Shown piece after piece: positions 12,601 through 24,384 of a stretch of DNA of 64,000 nucleotides. The notes under the pieces are model-generated. The model was given only the letters and a program-made list of their open reading frames with translations. It was not told the origin of the DNA and did not search any database. The stretch comes from Marthasterias glacialis (lineage: Eukaryota > Echinodermata > Asteroidea > Forcipulatida > Asteriidae): the NCBI GenBank assembly GCA_911728455.2, contig OU452233.1, positions 8,847,505 to 8,911,504 of the forward strand, given 5' to 3'. The number at the start of each line of letters is the position of its first letter. The first letter of the stretch is position 1. The position numbers were made by a program, and so were the translations under genes.

Positions 12601-15600
12601 CACTTCACTATGAATTTGGCATCAAATTTCTGTTGAACATTGTAAATTTGTTTGTTACTTTCATAATATTGAAAAATTACAAGCATGGTGTCCCTGTTAC
12701 ATATACATCGTTACCTTGAATTTTTTTTTTTAAATATTAGCAAAAATATCAGGTACATGTAAGATGGTGTGGGAAGGATTTGAAACTTTCTGAAATACTT
12801 TCAACAACTAAATAAAAGTCTATGATTGATAAACATAAATTAGAATCAACATTTTTTCTGACAAAAATTATAATATTGAAAAATGTCACAAATTGTGTCC
12901 CACCTTCATGGAATGACCCATAACATGCCAAATAACCAGGGTACAGAAAAGCAAAGACCTGGCCACCCCATTAAGGTGAAAAGGAAAATGTTCGCTTTAA
13001 CAATGGGAATCTCAAAGCTTACATATTTCAGTGTGAGGAACCTGATTTTAGGCAAGATTTGTAATGCGAATTGATATTTACCACACTGCCGGATATTTTT
13101 AAACTGACCACCCCACCAAAGACCACCCCATGCTCCAAAGGTGGAGGTCGGGGTTAGACCTATCATCATGAAGTCTGTAACTTGACCAAGTCATAGTAGA
13201 TAGCCTTTTATTGTTAACAACCTCAGAAACACACCTCTATCGGAGCCAGAGGAAATGATGTTGATTGACTGTTTCCTTAAGGAAAGAGGAAGATTTTTAA
13301 GGCCTTTAAACTTGTAAGAATTCTGTATTGTTCTCAAAGATCTCCCCTTGCCTGTAGACAAGATAATGATCAAAAAAGAGATTCATTTCAATCTGAAAGC
13401 ATCTTGAAAGAAAGCTATGGCTGCATTGTTTCAACACTGATGCTTTAATAGGGGAATAAAACAGTCATGACAGTAGCTACAAGGTCTTAATCGACTGTTA
13501 GTGTCGCGGCCCATGTGATATATGCCTTTATTGCATGGCCGAGACACTAAAGGTTTTAAATGGCCGATCAAGACCACTCTTTTATTCCCATTCATAAATG
13601 CCCTTTTAATCTTTAAGAAATAAAATGCAAAAAAAAAAAAAAAATCAGAGAACGACACAGCAAACTTTGTTTGCTCTGCAATGATTTTTGCTGTAATTTA
13701 CGCTCAGGAGCCCGGCTTTTTTCACTATTGGTCTGTTTCTCACCTCTTCATATGCGTTTTCTAGTGTTAAAGTAACAAAGCAGGAAACCAGACTAAAATG
13801 ACTGGTCTTAAACAGCTCTAACCATGTCTGTATCAGCGGTTTAATACCAGGTAACAAAGGTCATGTGACCACCTTTCAGCCAATAGGAATGCCTAAACTG
13901 TCTTGGGTCGGTAATGTACATTCCCAGTGATGTATATTTTAATCATAATTAGTTCTTACAATGCTTTATCTGCAGACATCTCAAAGCGCTTATGTTTTAA
14001 GACAGTTAATGGTAAATTTTTGAACTATGAGACCCCTTGACTATTTCTTGTAAGGGTATACAAGCTGATTCGGTTGGCGCAATCTGCAGCCAACTACAGT
14101 ACGCAAGAAATACCGGGGCAAGCCCCTTCTCTTGACGATGATTATAACTGGGTTCTTTTACTTGCATTACAAGTCACGTGGGGCCTACGGCTTTAGGTCC
14201 CTCCCGAAGGACGAAGCAATAATGGTTAAGTGCCTTGCTCAAGGATCAAGTGTCAAGATGGGGACTTGAAAGCACACTCTGCTGATCAAAAACAGCAGAG
14301 CTTGAGTCCGGTGTTCTTGACTGCTCAGCCACGACGCACCATGTAGGAAGTCTGGACGCTCCTATATATTATGTCATATACATGTAAAACTCTGTAGAGT
14401 TGGTGGTTTTATCTCAGGGCCGCCACCCATTTGTCGGGATTTTTAAAAAACTTTTGTACGATCACACCTCTCTTGTTTAGGTACATTCCCCATTGATTTG
14501 ACAAAGACGCGACTGCAGGTTCAAGGTCAGCAGATGGGGAGCAGCTATAAGGAGCTCAGGTACCGAGGGATGACCCACGCCTTGGTCAAGATCTCTAGAG
14601 AGGAAGGCATAAAGGCCCTCTACTCTGGGTATGTAAAGGCTAGATGTATTAATCCACACATTCAATCTTTGAAAATCCACACTCACAGACCATGGTTTTA
14701 CAGTGTACATTATACTGATGAATTGTATCAATTCAGACTGCACATCCATGGTTGAACGAGATCTTAGCCAGTGTTTTATTGCCAATCTGTTATTCACCGC
14801 TCCTCCCTCAGAATCAGACCGGCCATCCTACGCCAGGCATCGTACGGCACAATTAAAATGGGCTGCTACCACTCCTTCAAGAGACTCCTGGTGGAAAATC
14901 CCGAAAACGAGACCCTACTCATCAATGTGGTGTGCGGTGTAACAGCCGGCGTGCTGGCATCGTCGATCGCCAACCCAACTGATGTGCTGAAGGTCCGAAT
15001 GCAGGCGCAGGGCGCCAGTTTCACCAACACCAACGGCATGATCAGCTCCTTTGTTAACATCTTCCAGGAGGAAGGAACAAGGGGTTTATGGCGGGTGAGT
15101 TTCTGTAGAGGAATTATGATCAGGGCACAATTTCATAAACATGATAATTTTCATGTATTGTCCAACTTCAAGTATGTCAGTATGTGTTAAAACGTGCTTA
15201 GCATTGGGTCAGGTTTACCAGTCTATCAGAGACTAAAGGTTTTACCCAAGTTTAATGGATTCAGTACTGCACAGCCAAACCAACCATGTTAAGCATGGGG
15301 CCAGGCATATGTGTACATGTACCAGTGTTATCAGAGACCAAAGGTTTTGCCTGAGTTTGATGGATTCAGTACTGCACAGCCAAACCAACCATGCTAAGCA
15401 TGGAGCCAGGCATACCAATCTTATCAGAGACCAAAGGTTTTGCCTGAGTTTGATGGATTCAGTACTGCACAGCCAAATCAGCCATGCTTAGCATGGGGCC
15501 AGGCATACCAATCTTATCAGAGACCAAAGGTTTTGCCTGAGTTTGATGGATTCAGTACTGCACAGCCAAACCAACCATGCTAAGCATGGAGCCAGGCATA

Positions 15601-18600
15601 CCAATCTTATCAGAGACCAAAGGTTTTGCCTGAGTTTGATGGATTCAGTACTGCACAGCCAAACCAACCATGCTAAGTATGGAGCCAGGCATACCAATCT
15701 TATCAGAGTGTTAAGGTTTGTCTGAGTTTGATTGATTCAGTACTGCACAGCCAAACCAACCATGCTTAACATGGAGCCAGGCATACCAATCTTATCAGAG
15801 ACCAAAGGTTTTGCCTGAGTTTGATGGATTCAGTACTGCACAGCCAGGCATACCAACCTAATCAAAGAATTTTGCCTGCCTGTTTGTTGGGGTCAGACCA
15901 GTGTTATCTGAAAGTATTTGAACTGTTTCACTACGGAATAAAAATACAGCTGTGACAGAATTGTTTAATATTTTGTTTATTTTGAGCTGCTGGCAGCGGC
16001 TCTCCGGCATATGAAGTAATTCACCGAGCTGCTGTGAGCAGCGCGCCGTAGTGAGAGTTAAAGCATGTGAAGCAGCTTGTTACAAGCATGCCAAAATATC
16101 AAGGGGATTAATTCTGCTTTTTTTCAATTGTTGTTGACAGGGTGTGGTCCCCACAGCGCAGAGAGCAGCAGTCGTCTGCGGTGTAGAACTCCCAGTCTAT
16201 GATTGGTTCAAGAAGTGGATCATCGACAACAAGTGGCTAGGAGACACCATGTCAACTCACTTCATGTATGTTTTCAGGCAAAAGGTTTTCTTAAGCAGTT
16301 TTCGCCGGCTGACGTGTATCCTCGAAAATGTTTTTCGAGCTAGAAAGTGGGCGACATTGAAACAAGCCATTGTGTAAAATCGGATTACCGCAACAAAGGT
16401 TGCTCAGACATTCCACTGCTGACTGAGCACGCACAGAGCATGCACACGCCTTGCAACGCTTCGTTTCACCCACACAAACAGGACAGATGGCACTCAATAT
16501 TTTGCCAATTTTCGGCTATTGTACAGGCATTTTTGTGTAATCCCAGATTTCAGACCTTTGTCCTTTTGTTCCAAGAAGAGGATTATGAAACATCGAGAGG
16601 CTTCCACCATTGTTCATTCATTGTATTTCAGCTCAATGGAGGTCAGTCAGAGTGAACTTGGGATCCAGCCTTGGTTTCAGATTTAGTACCAATCATAGTT
16701 CGTGGCATCGTGAACACTGGGGCCATGGCTAATTACAGTGTCATTGTTGCAAATTTTTTGCCATCTTGTTTAAAGGCTTACAGGAAAAAAAGTGCTGCAA
16801 AAGCGCAAGTTGATGATCTTTGGTAAAAAAATGCACTAGTCTTTTTTTCTTGATGGTTCAATCTGTGATTTCATTTTTGCCACTCGTTCGTTTCATCAGC
16901 CAGGGCAAACTCTGGGTGTGTTAGTCATGAACACTTTTATGTTTTTTTTTTTGTCTCAGTGCAAGCTTTGTTGCCGGGTTTGCTGGAGCAGTTGCATCAA
17001 CGCCTATCGACGTCGTCAAAACACGGCTGATGAACCAAAGAAACCTACGAGGTTGCTCCAGTAAAGCCCAACACATATACAAGAACTCGTTGGACTGTCT
17101 GGTCAAGGTGAGTTCAAACAGCATTGCAGAGTAAAATCCACTGCTACCTATGGTCTGGTCTGGGAGCAATTTCATAGAGCTGCTTAAGCAGACAATCGTG
17201 TGTAGGTTTTGAGCAAAGATTATAGAGCGCCGTAGGGGCAAGATGGGGAACTCTGGCTGAAATGAGAAATCTCACTGGACGCCATTTCGGCAAGTAACTC
17301 TATTGATACAACATTGATACGTGCGGACCAGTGTAGACAGTGACAATTGCTATCAATGGGAAACAGAGGCATTCACTTGCTGAAATGGCGCCCATGCGTA
17401 TTTCACTTTCCAACAGTAGATAAAGACCCAGTTCCCCATCTTGCGCCTACGGCGCTCTGTAATCTTTGGTTTTGAGGCATTGCATGGTGAGGTATCAATG
17501 TATATTTGGCTTGCTGTAACACCATGTGATTGTATCTACTTTGCTGTATACAGTAGATTGTTCTTGTGAGAAATTGTCCTATTATTATTCTACTACTGCG
17601 GAGTAGATTTCGGAATTTTTTTTGGGGGGACAACTTCGTTCTGAAAAGAACTGGGGAGGTAGGAAATCGGCCGGGACTAATACTACACTCCCTTGGTGGA
17701 TCGAGGGGACTTCTCGGATAACTTCACTGCCACGAAGTGAGTTTATCAATTGGTCTCTAAGACGATCGTGCTTTTAAACCAGTTGAAAACGGATGACATG
17801 ATAACACACAAATGTTTCCCCTGCCTGGAAACAGAAGCCGTGTCAAGACGCCATTATGTAATTTCGGACCACCGGAGCAAAGATCGCCCGGGCCCGGAGC
17901 AAGCACAAACCACACACGCGCTGTCAGACACTTTGATTAACAAAAAATGGTCTTGAATATGTTCGCAGTTTGTGGTCATTGAGAGGTGGTTTTTATTCCT
18001 AGAAGGGGATTTCGAGGCATCTAGAGGCTTCAACCATTGTTCTTTCATTGTACTTCGGCTCAATGGATGTAAATCAGAGTGAGCCGGCAATCGATCCATG
18101 GTTTCGTGTCTCGTACCACTCCTATGCAGTAGGTAACGGTCGATGTTTTGCAATTCATGGTGCGTAACTTCAACATTTTCTCGGTGGAGCAACAGAATGG
18201 ACGATCCAATAAAGAGAATCTTTGTTCTCTTGGCATTGTCAAGTCAGGTTTTTTTTGTGCCAACGGTACCGGCAATTCCGCCGAAAGAGTCCCGCCAGGG
18301 GGACAGGACCCCCCAAAAAATGGTTGACAGTTTTCTGCTGAGCAGATATAAGTTGGAAACCAGATTGCAAAGGGTAGGACCTTGTATTTTTATCACGTTA
18401 CGGCATTTCCAAACTGCTTTTTGTGGGTACAGATTCACATACAGAATACTAATTACTCATTACTAGATAGTTCTCACTGGACGCACAGTGTAAATTCGAC
18501 CATCTTTATGGGCAAATCAATCATTTTTTAGGGAAAAATTATGTGTTATGAGTAAATACCACATGAGGCATGCGAGAGTTTTATCAAATACATTGCACAA

Positions 18601-20558
18601 TTGGTTGGTGAACCACCTGGCTGCATAGAAATGTTAGAACGCTTGACGCAGCTCAAAACCCAAGTTGTCTGTGAAGATGGCGTCTATCGGGAACCATCTG
18701 ATAAGAGGTGCTTGAGCAGAAAATATTGCTTAAAAATTCACTGCTCAGCAAAAATGAGCAGGATACCAGTCACACATTGTACCTGTAGTGTGGCTGGTAA
18801 GCTTATTCTGTGAAGCATAATTTTGTTGTGCCTAGCTACTTTTTGTGCATAAGCAGTTCTATGAAATTTGGCCCTGTGCATCTATTTCCAAATGGAATAG
18901 TATACAATAGACCGTTCCGGCCTGTCAATCAAACTGTGTGCATAGACCAATTGGATCACGCCTTTTGGTCATGTGACCTCGGTCAAACTTGGTCACACGT
19001 GCAGCGTAAACGTACACAAAAGAAGGTGTGTGGGCGGGGCTTGTTGCCAAAGCCGTAACGGTCTATACAGAATCAAAATAACAGTTCGAATAAGCTATGG
19101 TTTGAAGTGGGGGGGGGGGAAGAAAATAGATAAACTATTATATGGAAAACTCGGAAGCATCAAGGCCCAATTCGCAACATTTTTGACTGCGTGGGGGCGT
19201 GTGTGTGAACCAAATTTGACATGATGCAAAACAAGTAAAGCGAACTGATTTTTCATTGTTGTCATTATTATGTTTTTTTTTTTTGCCATTGATACAAGAC
19301 AGCAACATCATACAGCATTCGAAATACAATAAAACTGTAGTTGTGATGCAAGGAAAATAAGCCGTTGAAAGCGCCCTCATGCGGTCAATTTCATAGCATG
19401 GCTTACTGAAGAATTCTGCACTTATGGCCCATAGAATTACATGCATTACAGAGCGAAGTAAATGGAAAATTCTGTGGGAAGCGGCTGACTGAAATTGAGC
19501 CTTCTCTTTAAAGACTAGCATCATTTTAACATGGTTTACTTATCACATTCTTGATTGTAATTTTCAGACGTTCAAGTACGAGGGATTCTTTAACATGGTT
19601 TATTTATCACGTTCTTTCTTGTAATTTGCAGACGTTCAAGTACGAGGGATTCTTTAACATGGTTTATTTATCACGTTCTTGTAATTTTCAGATGTTCAAG
19701 TACGAAGGATTCTTTAACATGGGTTATTTATCACGTTCTTTCTTGTAATTTTCAGACGTTCAAGTACGAGGGATTCCTTGCTCTGTATAAAGGCTTCATA
19801 CCAACGTGGGTGAGACTCGGACCTTGGAATATTATTGTATCCTTTCAGTTATAAATGAATTTTGTTAACGGTAGCTTTTGATTACCATTGCGGAAACTTT
19901 TGACTACATAGGTGAGATAAGTTGTTAATGGAATTAATTTTTCAGTACGCGCTAATCCTCCAATCAAATTGCTCAACGGGAGTGTGATAATAAACCCTGC
20001 GTTGCACATTTTGCTCTTCATCAAATAACACTCAAAGTTGTATTATCTTCCAGTTGACTGGAAGATAAATTCGTTATCACACTTGTGCTCGTGGAATATG
20101 GGAAAATATAGTGCTTTTGCGTCCCATATCCCACTCGGCCTTCGGCCTTGAAGGATATGGGATGCAGAAGAGCTATATTTTCCCGTATTTCACTCGCACT
20201 TGTGTGATAACTTATAGTGCATTAACCCAAGAAAAAATGCTGTGACGATGCAAGTGTTGGACCATTGTGTGGTGTAGATCAGTCTGGAGACGTTTTTTTA
20301 CAATTTTTTGTATTCTTGGGCTTAACACTCTGCAAAGTTTGTCTGTGTTTTGGTCTTGGACTGTTGAACTCTCATAAATTTACTAAGCAAGAACAAACAC
20401 ATCCGAAGTGAACTTTTTATAGCAAGATTTCCGAGCGTAGCAAACGTTCCGCTGAATTTGAAACTTGGTAGTTACCACACAGTTGTATTGTCTTCCTTAA
20501 TGTTGGATCGAACCAGTTTTTTATTACATACGAGCAGATGAAGAAGCTTCCTTTATGA
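9650..20558 (+). CDS. SLC25A30: Mitochondrial carrier, SLC25A14/SLC25A30 (BMCP1/KMCP1, UCP-like) type
   Basis: Seven exons: 9650-9713, 14481-14628, 14812-15094, 16141-16265, 16960-17107, 19756-19836 and 20517-20558. They total 891 nt (296 residues plus stop), and every junction is GT-AG and in phase. The product is a three-repeat inner-membrane carrier with the signatures [16 protein letters not shown] and PIDVVKTR. Family hallmarks are [34 protein letters not shown] and a C-terminal [11 protein letters not shown]. The N-terminus ([13 protein letters not shown]) matches the vertebrate SLC25A14/30 group rather than UCP1-3. An in-frame TAG lies 9 nt upstream of the ATG, which fixes the start within this exon. 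This subfamily sits in the inner mitochondrial membrane; proposed substrates are small anions, and none can be read from sequence. The last intron donor is a weak GTATCC. Introns carry many repeats, listed separately. It could equally be called SLC25A14, because the vertebrate pair probably shares one invertebrate orthologue. Confidence 0.95.
10543..10735. mobile_element. Hairpin repeat, family TTTCATAGAGCTGC
   Basis: Ends in inverted repeats TTTCATAGAGCTGCTTTTTA / TTTTAAGCAGCTCTGTGG, with inner AGCAGAAA and ACCAG words. Related copies lie at about 11698-11840, 18704-18872 and 23338-23570, and the motif also occurs inside the 753-bp triplication. Located in carrier intron 1. Confidence 0.5.
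11052..11218. mobile_element. MITE-like repeat with TTTCACAAAG / CTTTGTGAAAT ends
   Basis: Contains GTGTGATGTCACAATACTAA and CAACTTAAGATGAATTTTAG. A related copy with both ends intact is at 59014-59163, and another partial copy is at 40845-40920. Located in carrier intron 1. Confidence 0.45.
13443..13595. mobile_element. Inverted-repeat element, family GGGAATAAAAGAGTGGT
   Basis: Left end GGGGAATAAAACAGTCATGA, right end GACCACTCTTTTATTCCC, with an internal TGTCGCGGCC / GGCCGAGACA pair. A second copy spans 45241-45415, and a partial copy lies near 2045-2110. Confidence 0.55.
14064..14340 (-). mobile_element. tRNA-derived SINE (family A), antisense copy
   Basis: Reading right to left it has a tRNA-like head (GTCGTGGCTGAGCAGTCAAG), then the GAGCAAGGCACTTAACCATT block, the GGGACCTAAAGCC block and the GATTGCGCCAA block. 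These are in the same order as the full copy at 50257-50671. Located in carrier intron 1. Confidence 0.7.
15210..15856 (+). repeat. 93-bp tandem repeat array (about seven copies)
   Basis: The anchor GATTCAGTACTGCACAGCC recurs at 15258, 15363, 15456, 15549, 15642, 15734 and 15827, giving a unit of 92-93 bp; the second spacing is longer. Each unit carries the short palindrome CCATGCTAAGCATGG. Because 93 is divisible by three, open frames run through the array on both strands, but these are artefacts. It lies in carrier intron 3. Confidence 0.92.
16380..16700 (+). repeat. Dispersed repeat, family TGTGTAATCCC-GACC
   Basis: Shares TCGAGAGGCTTCCACCATTG and TTCATTCATTGTATTTC with copies at about 17800-18320, 29450-29930, 32085-32720 (all +) and 30424-30770 (-). 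Longer copies also carry TTTCCCCTGCCTGGAAA upstream and GGCATTGTCAAGTCAGG downstream. It is probably a non-autonomous transposon; its ends are not defined. This copy is in carrier intron 4. Confidence 0.6.
17214..17468. mobile_element. hAT-like MITE with perfect 8-bp target-site duplication
   Basis: The 255-bp element begins CAAAGATTATAGAGCGCCGT and ends with the inverted match CTACGGCGCTCTGTAATCTTTG (given in two parts here: CTACGGCGCTC, TGTAATCTTTG). It is flanked on both sides by GTTTTGAG (17206-17213 and 17469-17476). An 8-bp duplication with CA...TG ends fits the hAT superfamily. A related copy is at 60719-60965. Located in carrier intron 5. Confidence 0.85.
17477..17750 (+). mobile_element. 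Repeat family GCATTGCATGGTGAGGTA
   Basis: Starts GCATTGCATGGTGAGGTATC, then TATATTTGGCTTGCTGTAAC, GCGGAGTAGATTTCGGAAT and GAAAAGAACTG. Other copies are at 44369-44530 and, as a large inverted pair, at 36040-36720. The hAT-like MITE at 17214 inserted into its left end. Confidence 0.6.
17800..18320 (+). repeat. Dispersed repeat, family TGTGTAATCCC-GACC, second copy
   Basis: Contains TTTCCCCTGCCTGGAAACAG, TTCAACCATTGTTCTTTCAT and GGCATTGTCAAGTCAGG in the same order as the copy at 32085-32720. Located in carrier intron 5. Confidence 0.6.
18908..19065. mobile_element. Small MITE with TAGACCGTT / AACGGTCTA ends
   Basis: A 158-bp element whose termini are inverted repeats; the interior includes TGGTCATGTGACCTCGGTCA. 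Its ends resemble those of the GACCGATTGCG and GACCGATCC families in this window, suggesting related transposases. Located in carrier intron 5. Confidence 0.55.
19524..19776 (+). repeat. Tandem array of the exon-6 splice acceptor (3 extra copies)
   Basis: A 60-64-bp unit is repeated four times. Each unit consists of AACATGGTTTATTTATCACG, a pyrimidine-rich TTCTTGTAATTTTCAG acceptor, and the first 21 nt of carrier exon 6 (encoding TFKYEGF or MFKYEGF). Acceptor-like AGs end at 19567, 19631, 19691 and 19755; only the last leads into the complete exon. Use of any earlier acceptor meets the in-frame stop in TTCTTGTAA. Confidence 0.92.
20043..20210. mobile_element. Palindromic element in carrier intron 6
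   Basis: A perfect small hairpin (TTATCTTCCAGT / ACTGGAAGATAA) is followed by long arms: TTATCACACTTGTGCTCGTG, then GGGAAAATATAG and CCCATATCC, mirrored by GGATATGGGA, CTATATTTTCCC and CTTGTGTGATAA. The loop contains CGGCCTTCGGCC. Confidence 0.7.
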
Positions 20559-20813
20559 TGATGGTGTCTAATCCTGTCACACGAGGGCTTGCCCCGAGGT
20601 ACACAAAAACAAATCTTGCCTTGAAGAGTGTCATGGAAGTCTACACACCGCCAATCTTTGAGTGCAACATGCAGAAGGCAACTCATATAACGGGAAACAG
20701 ATTGATCAACATATTTTTTTATGAAAACTGAAATCGGGTTTTGGTGAGAGAAACTTGAGGTTCTGTGATAACTGAACCGAGTGTAATGTGAATCTTTGTC
20801 AAGATGAATCTCT

Positions 20814-20995
20814 GATCGGCTGCAGATTGCGCCACAGCACCTTGTAAACCGTTACATGGTGCTATGTAAAGGAACAGGTCTCATACTTCAGAAACGTAAC
20901 TCATTATACCTTGCAGGAAAAAATACTGAGCGCTCTGAGATGCCCAAAGGGTGTGATAAAGCGTTATATAAAAACTGTGTATTATTATTATTAAG
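20814..20995 (+). mobile_element. SINE family A, 3' part
   Basis: Matches the distal half of the copy at 50257-50671: GATCGGCTGCAGATTGCGCC, GGAACAGGTCTCATACTTCA, ACTGAGCGCTCTGAGATGCC, and a tail ending in TATTATTATTATTAAG. The tRNA-like head is missing. It lies 256 bp beyond the carrier stop codon, probably in its 3' UTR or just after. Confidence 0.65.
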
Positions 20996-22255
20996 ATTAA
21001 AAAAGAGAAACAAATTGGCGGGTTACAAGGAAACCAAAGAGTTTAAAAAAAGGTTACAAGAGAGAACAGACAAGACTTGGGAAGTTGGAGGGGCTCACTG
21101 GACGAAGTCTGACAAGAGCCATGTCCTAAACTTCAGCTGTGAATATAGATTTATCGTGTTCAGTATAAGGCAGTGTATACTGCACACACAGATCCTGGTG
21201 ATTTGATTGGTGGAACACGTGTCACCACGCGTGTTATACCTTATTTTGCCATGTATTGACGTGATTTACTGCCGCGACGTTGGTGCGTCCTACATCATAG
21301 ATTTGTGGACGCTGCACATTGATTTTTCGATGTTTAATTTGCAGCATCTTTCCCAAATTAATCATTCCCGCCCTTCGTCTAAACGAGGCAAGGTCTTGTC
21401 GCGGTGTACAAGGTTAGCGTCTACATGGAGTCGTCCATGTTACTTAGGAGGGGTTTTAAGAATTTTCAGACTGTGGGGTGGACGAGTGTCCTTGTCTATT
21501 TTATTTTTATTGTGAAACAAACAAATCAAAACACAAGGATCTATGTGTAAGGTGTATAAAACAAATATTGAATGCACTTTGTTTGGGAATTGCCGCAGAA
21601 GATAATCACACGGTGAAATCTAGCTTTTTAATTTCACGAGGTGAAGCCGAGGGAAATGGAATAGTCCAGGTTTCACCTCATGATTACATTATGCGACAAC
21701 GCAATCATATGCATTCAATATTTGTATATTGGAGACGTGAGATAAAAAACACCATTTTGGGTCATGGAGGCTTTAACAAATTTTAAGATTCACGCATGGG
21801 TTCATCTTTGTATTAATTTTTCTGTCAATCTTAACATTTGTCTGTCAGAATTGTAACAATTGAGTGTATAACCCCTGCCTGCACTACACTTTCCCACTTG
21901 GTGAATTATTATTTTGAAGTTTTGATGTTACTGGTCACTTGGTCACAGAAATTGGTATTTTTGTAGTTTGGTCTGTATATTTATGGTGTAAGTAAAATGG
22001 ATGTGAAAAAGTGAAGGAACTTTTGTGAAAGAAAGCGTTATTTTTAATTATTTACATTTTGATGGTTTGTAAATACTTTGTTTTAGTTCAATTTATGTTG
22101 CAACTTTTGATGTTGTATGTAATGCAATTTGTTTTGTTCTCTTTGGGAAGATTTCTCAATACTTCCCATTATTTAAAGAGTTGTAGCATGGCAAAGTCAT
22201 CTACATGTATATGTGAGACTTCAACACAAAAGTTGTTTGTTTCAAACATTGGCAA

Positions 22256-22540
22256 CTGTTTGGGGGTTTTGGGTGGGGTGTGCGTAAAGCGCTTGCCTCT
22301 CACCAATGTGTCCCTGGTTCATTTCCTGGCTGGGGCCATATGTGCCAAAGGTTTTTTTTTCTCCAGGCCATCCAGTTTTCCTCCCTCCGAAAAACCAAAC
22401 ACTTTGGACCTCAGGCTGTGCTCCGTGGTCATATATGGGTTGATGTGGCTGGCTGCCAAAGGCACCCTTGCATGCCTGCAGCTCAAACACGTGTAGCAGC
22501 GTCCTTCCCTATTCAGCTTCTCAGCTGCCAGTAAGCAAGA
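22256..22540 (+). mobile_element. tRNA-derived SINE (family B)
   Basis: The head is tRNA-like (GGGGTGTGCGTAAAGCGCTT ... CCTGGTTCATTTCCTGGC, a box-B-like block). It is followed by TTTTCCTCCCTCCGAAAAAC, GCTGTGCTCCGTGGTCATAT, GGCACCCTTGCATGCCTGCA and ATTCAGCTTCTCAGCTG. An antisense copy is at 54788-55105. Confidence 0.65.
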
Positions 22541-22984
22541 TTAGCCTCCCAAATTATTATAAATAATTAATATTATTTTTCTATGGGCAGCTTTGAGTTG
22601 ACGCTGACTTTAAGTGGAACGTTTCTTTTCAATGTGTTCTCGGTAATTTCTTTCGAATAATCAGTGCTTTCCAATAATTGCTGTGGTTTGAACTGCAATG
22701 GTTTGGAATTATTTTGCTTTGTATCGATAGCTGTCCACACATTGGCAAATAAACTATACTGTGCCATGATTAAGCAAAGTTCATACTAACCAACAGAGTA
22801 TGTTGGATAGCAATAATGATGGACATTTATATAGTGCCGATATCTGCCAATTTTGACGCTCATGGCGCATGAATGTTATTACCCCGGTCACTGGACTATT
22901 TATTTAATTCCTTAAAACCATCTCAGCTCCCTGCCTGTGCTGGCAAGCAAGTAGTGCATCAAGCTAAATCAATCACAAGAACCA

Positions 22985-23153
22985 TCTCTCCCCTCACAGG
23001 TACCCATTTACTCCTGGGTGAAGAGAAGCAATTATAGTGAAGTATCTTGCTCAAGGACACAAGTGTCATAACCAAGATTCAAACCCACTCCCGGATGGCT
23101 TAGCGACCAGAACTTAAGTCCAGTGTACTAGGCTGCTCAGCCATGACACGCCA
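22985..23153 (-). mobile_element. SINE family A, antisense, head region
   Basis: Reading right to left: GGCGTGTCATGGCTGAGCAG, a box-B-like block, GTGTCCTTGAGCAAGATACT, then AATTGCTTC. Truncated at its 3' end. Confidence 0.6.
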
Positions 23154-24384
23154 TGTCTATGGCTCACATTTATGTTGGCCTCAGCTCCTAATTTGTCAAA
23201 AAAGTCTTTGGCAAGTGGGTGGTGTACTTTATTAATTCTCAGGATCCAACGTTTTGTGTAGTTTCTGTTACTTTATTTAGTTTATAAGAGAGGTGCTTGT
23301 ATAATTTAATCCATACTAATGAAAAGGAACCAATTTTGAAAAGCTGTTAATGTTTTGGGGAGTAGAAACTGGTTACCAACCGAAATACTAAGTGCTGCAT
23401 AATGCATGCGACTGGTATCCTGCAACCTTCTTGCAGAGTAAGTTAATCCATACTAATTAATGCGGACATGAAAAGGAACAAATTTTGAAAAGCTGTTAAA
23501 GTTTTGCCGAGCAGAAACTGGTTACCAACTGAAAGACTAAGTGCTGCATAATGCGTGTGACTGGTTTCCTTCTTGCATTTGTATGCACTCTTGAATTTTT
23601 CCCTGGCATCACATATTAATGTGCACATTGTGTTCTTTCTGCAATTACAATTATTGTGTTTAAGTAATCTTTGAGATTAATACTTTTCTACTTGTGGGTT
23701 GTGTGGTGACTAACATTTTTTTTTAGCGATGTGATTGTAGAACAAACTCATATTTATGAAATACAATCAGTTTTCCCCGTACTCGACTTGACATTGTTCT
23801 CGGCCGTAGGTCAAAAGTTTGGCCTATATGAATACACACTGTTTGCACTCACTCAACTTTTTGACTCTGTGCTGGGTCATAGGTCAAAAGTTGATTACAC
23901 ATGGCTTTATGAAAGACACCCATGTTCCTCCCCCCCCAATAAACCATATGCGAGTTAAATTTGAATAATGTCTGGTACATTGACTTATTTAGTCACAAGT
24001 GACTAAATTCGAATTCCTGAGACTAGAGATAGTTGCTATGTCACATGGTTAGGGGCAAGCTTTGGCATAGATATACCAAAGAGAGGAGGAACACCCATAC
24101 ACAATTCTAAATGAAAGTACAAGTGTTGTACCAGACGTTATGCGAAATCCAACTTGTACATGGTTTATTGGCATTGTTCTAAGTCAAAGTTCAGAAGTTA
24201 TTTACATGTTTCGTAGACCTTGTGAATGTGATGTCACAGGAACAAGGTGCCCTCCCTCAGTGGTCGAAAGAAGGTTGCTCATCGACCCATTTTGTTTGCC
24301 ACAAAAGTACATCTACGTTTCATCAACGTTTATCTCTAGGATGGCAAAAGGTTGATGTCAATGCACAGTCAGACAGTGGCGGAA

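Noticed and set aside
19551..19748. A 65-residue ORF with repeated KYEGFFN
   Set aside because: It is the translation of the acceptor array, not an exon; it is open by chance between TAA codons.
22573..22767. A 64-residue minus-strand ORF beginning MAQYSLFANVW
   Set aside because: It is short and AT-rich, with no recognisable family and no flanking splice signals.
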